Positions 4,980 through 5,718 of a stretch of 5,718 nucleotides of DNA are shown piece after piece (position 1 is the first letter of the stretch; every line of letters starts with the position of its first letter). The notes below the pieces were generated by a model. It made no database searches. It was not told where the DNA came from and saw nothing but the letters and a program-made list of their open reading frames with translations. The stretch is taken from contig JAJNDL010000101.1 in assembly GCA_021156385.1 (NCBI GenBank), forward strand, positions 1-5,718. The letters run 5' to 3'. Position numbers and translations under genes: made by a program. The DNA is from Moraxellaceae bacterium. GTDB taxonomy: Bacteria > Pseudomonadota > Gammaproteobacteria > Pseudomonadales > Moraxellaceae.

Positions 4980-5718
4980 TCAGTCGGCCTTGCGCCACTT
5001 GATGCCTTCGCGCGAGAACTCGACGACGACACCTCGCGCCTTCAACGCCTCGCGCAACGCGTCGGAGCGTGCATAGTCCTTTTCCTGCCGTGCTGCCGCG
5101 ATCGCCGCGATCATACCCTCCACCTCGGCAATGAAACCGGCATCACCACTACCCTGGCGGAAAGCATCCGGATCCTGCTGCAGAAGACCCAGCATGCCGC
5201 CCAGCCGCTTCAGCAACGCCGCATGGCCCGCCCCCTCGGCCTTGTTGCCGGCCTTGTCGAGGCGGTTGGCTTCGCGCGCCACCTCGAACAAGACCGCCAG
5301 CGCCTCGGGCGTGTTGAAGTCATCATTCATTGCAGCCGCAAAGCGCTTCTCGAGCTCCGCCGCAGCCGCGGGCTCGCCTGCGCCGTCAAGTTCAAAGGCA
5401 GCCAGCGTCGTGTAGAAACGATCCAGCGAGGCCTTGGCGTTGTCCAGTGCCTCGCTCGAGTAGTTGAGCGGGCTGCGATAGTGGCTGGCAACGATGAAGT
5501 AGCGCAGCACTTCCGGGGCGTAATGCCTGAGCACATCGCGGATGGTGAAGAAGTTGTCCAGCGACTTGGACATCTTCTCGTCGTTCACCTGCACGAAGCC
5601 GACATGCATCCATGTGTTCACGTACTGCTCGCCCGTCGCACCCTCGCTCTGCGCGATCTCGTTCTCATGGTGCGGAAACTGCAGGTCGCCGCCACCGCCG
5701 TGGATGTCGAAATGGTTG
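4980..5718 (-). CDS. cysS: Cysteinyl-tRNA synthetase, C-terminal 245 codons (5' end beyond window)
   Basis: CysRS is the class I aminoacyl-tRNA synthetase that charges tRNA-Cys in the cytoplasm. The minus-strand frame is open from the right edge (last full codon 5715-5717) to TGA at 4980-4982. It begins within the catalytic domain: FDIHGGG, then FPHHENEIAQS. There the first His of HHENE (5670-5672) and the final Glu (5658-5660) correspond to Zn ligands H234 and E238 of the E. coli enzyme. KMSKS, the class I ATP-binding loop, is at 5562-5576 (EKMSKSLDNF). The DALR-type helical domain follows (MNDDFNTPEALAVLFE), then the C-terminal tRNA-binding part (DYARSDALREAL, ending GIKWRKAD). E. coli CysRS is 461 residues, so roughly 215 N-terminal residues, including the HIGH motif, lie outside the window. 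An internal GTG at 5619-5621 is not a start, because conserved catalytic sequence continues upstream of it. Confidence 0.97.
   Translation of the reverse strand, partial: NHFDIHGGGGDLQFPHHENEIAQSEGATGEQYVNTWMHVGFVQVNDEKMSKSLDNFFTIRDVLRHYAPEVLRYFIVASHYRSPLNYSSEALDNAKASLDRFYTTLAAFELDGAGEPAAAAELEKRFAAAMNDDFNTPEALAVLFEVAREANRLDKAGNKAEGAGHAALLKRLGGMLGLLQQDPDAFRQGSGDAGFIAEVEGMIAAIAAARQEKDYARSDALREALKARGVVVEFSREGIKWRKAD

Overview
This window looks like an ordinary housekeeping stretch of a GC-rich gammaproteobacterial chromosome. The proteins read like gammaproteobacterial orthologues (trigger factor, YafJ, CysRS). From memory, a tig / tRNA cluster / folD / cysS neighbourhood resembles the arrangement in Pseudomonas and relatives. 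I cannot place the genus from sequence alone. I see no mobile element, CRISPR array, phage gene, toxin-antitoxin pair or defence-like cassette, and I did not find a novel system.

Layout from left to right. Bases 1-942 (minus) hold the N-terminal 314 codons of trigger factor (tig), with its own promoter and leader. Bases 1093-1120 form a symmetric terminator separating tig from a minus-strand tRNA cluster, transcribed in the order Pro(TGG), Arg(TCT), His(GTG), Lys(CTT). All four genes encode CCA. The cluster has a near-consensus sigma-70 promoter at 1636-1664. From the same 186-bp spacer, folD runs the other way (plus, 1776-2618) and ends at a symmetric terminator shared with the convergent gene to its right.

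Bases 2685-3998 (minus) encode a CNNM/DUF21-CBS-CorC_HlyC membrane protein of the hemolysin/CorC family. It is divergent from a YafJ-type class II glutamine amidotransferase (plus, 4134-4925) across a 135-bp spacer. A 20-bp perfect hairpin overlaps the amidotransferase stop codon and separates it from cysS (minus, 4980 to the right edge), of which only the C-terminal 245 codons are present.

Functionally the genes serve translation and early protein maturation (tRNAs, CysRS, trigger factor) and one-carbon metabolism (FolD, which also supplies formyl donor for initiator tRNA), with two less characterised accessory proteins. Orientation alternates so that nearly every gene is its own transcription unit. 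Both convergent junctions and the tRNA/tig junction carry hairpins that read equally well on both strands. The points most worth a second look are the amidotransferase start codon, the stop-codon hairpin, the FolD sequence subtype and the Lys(CTT) tRNA.
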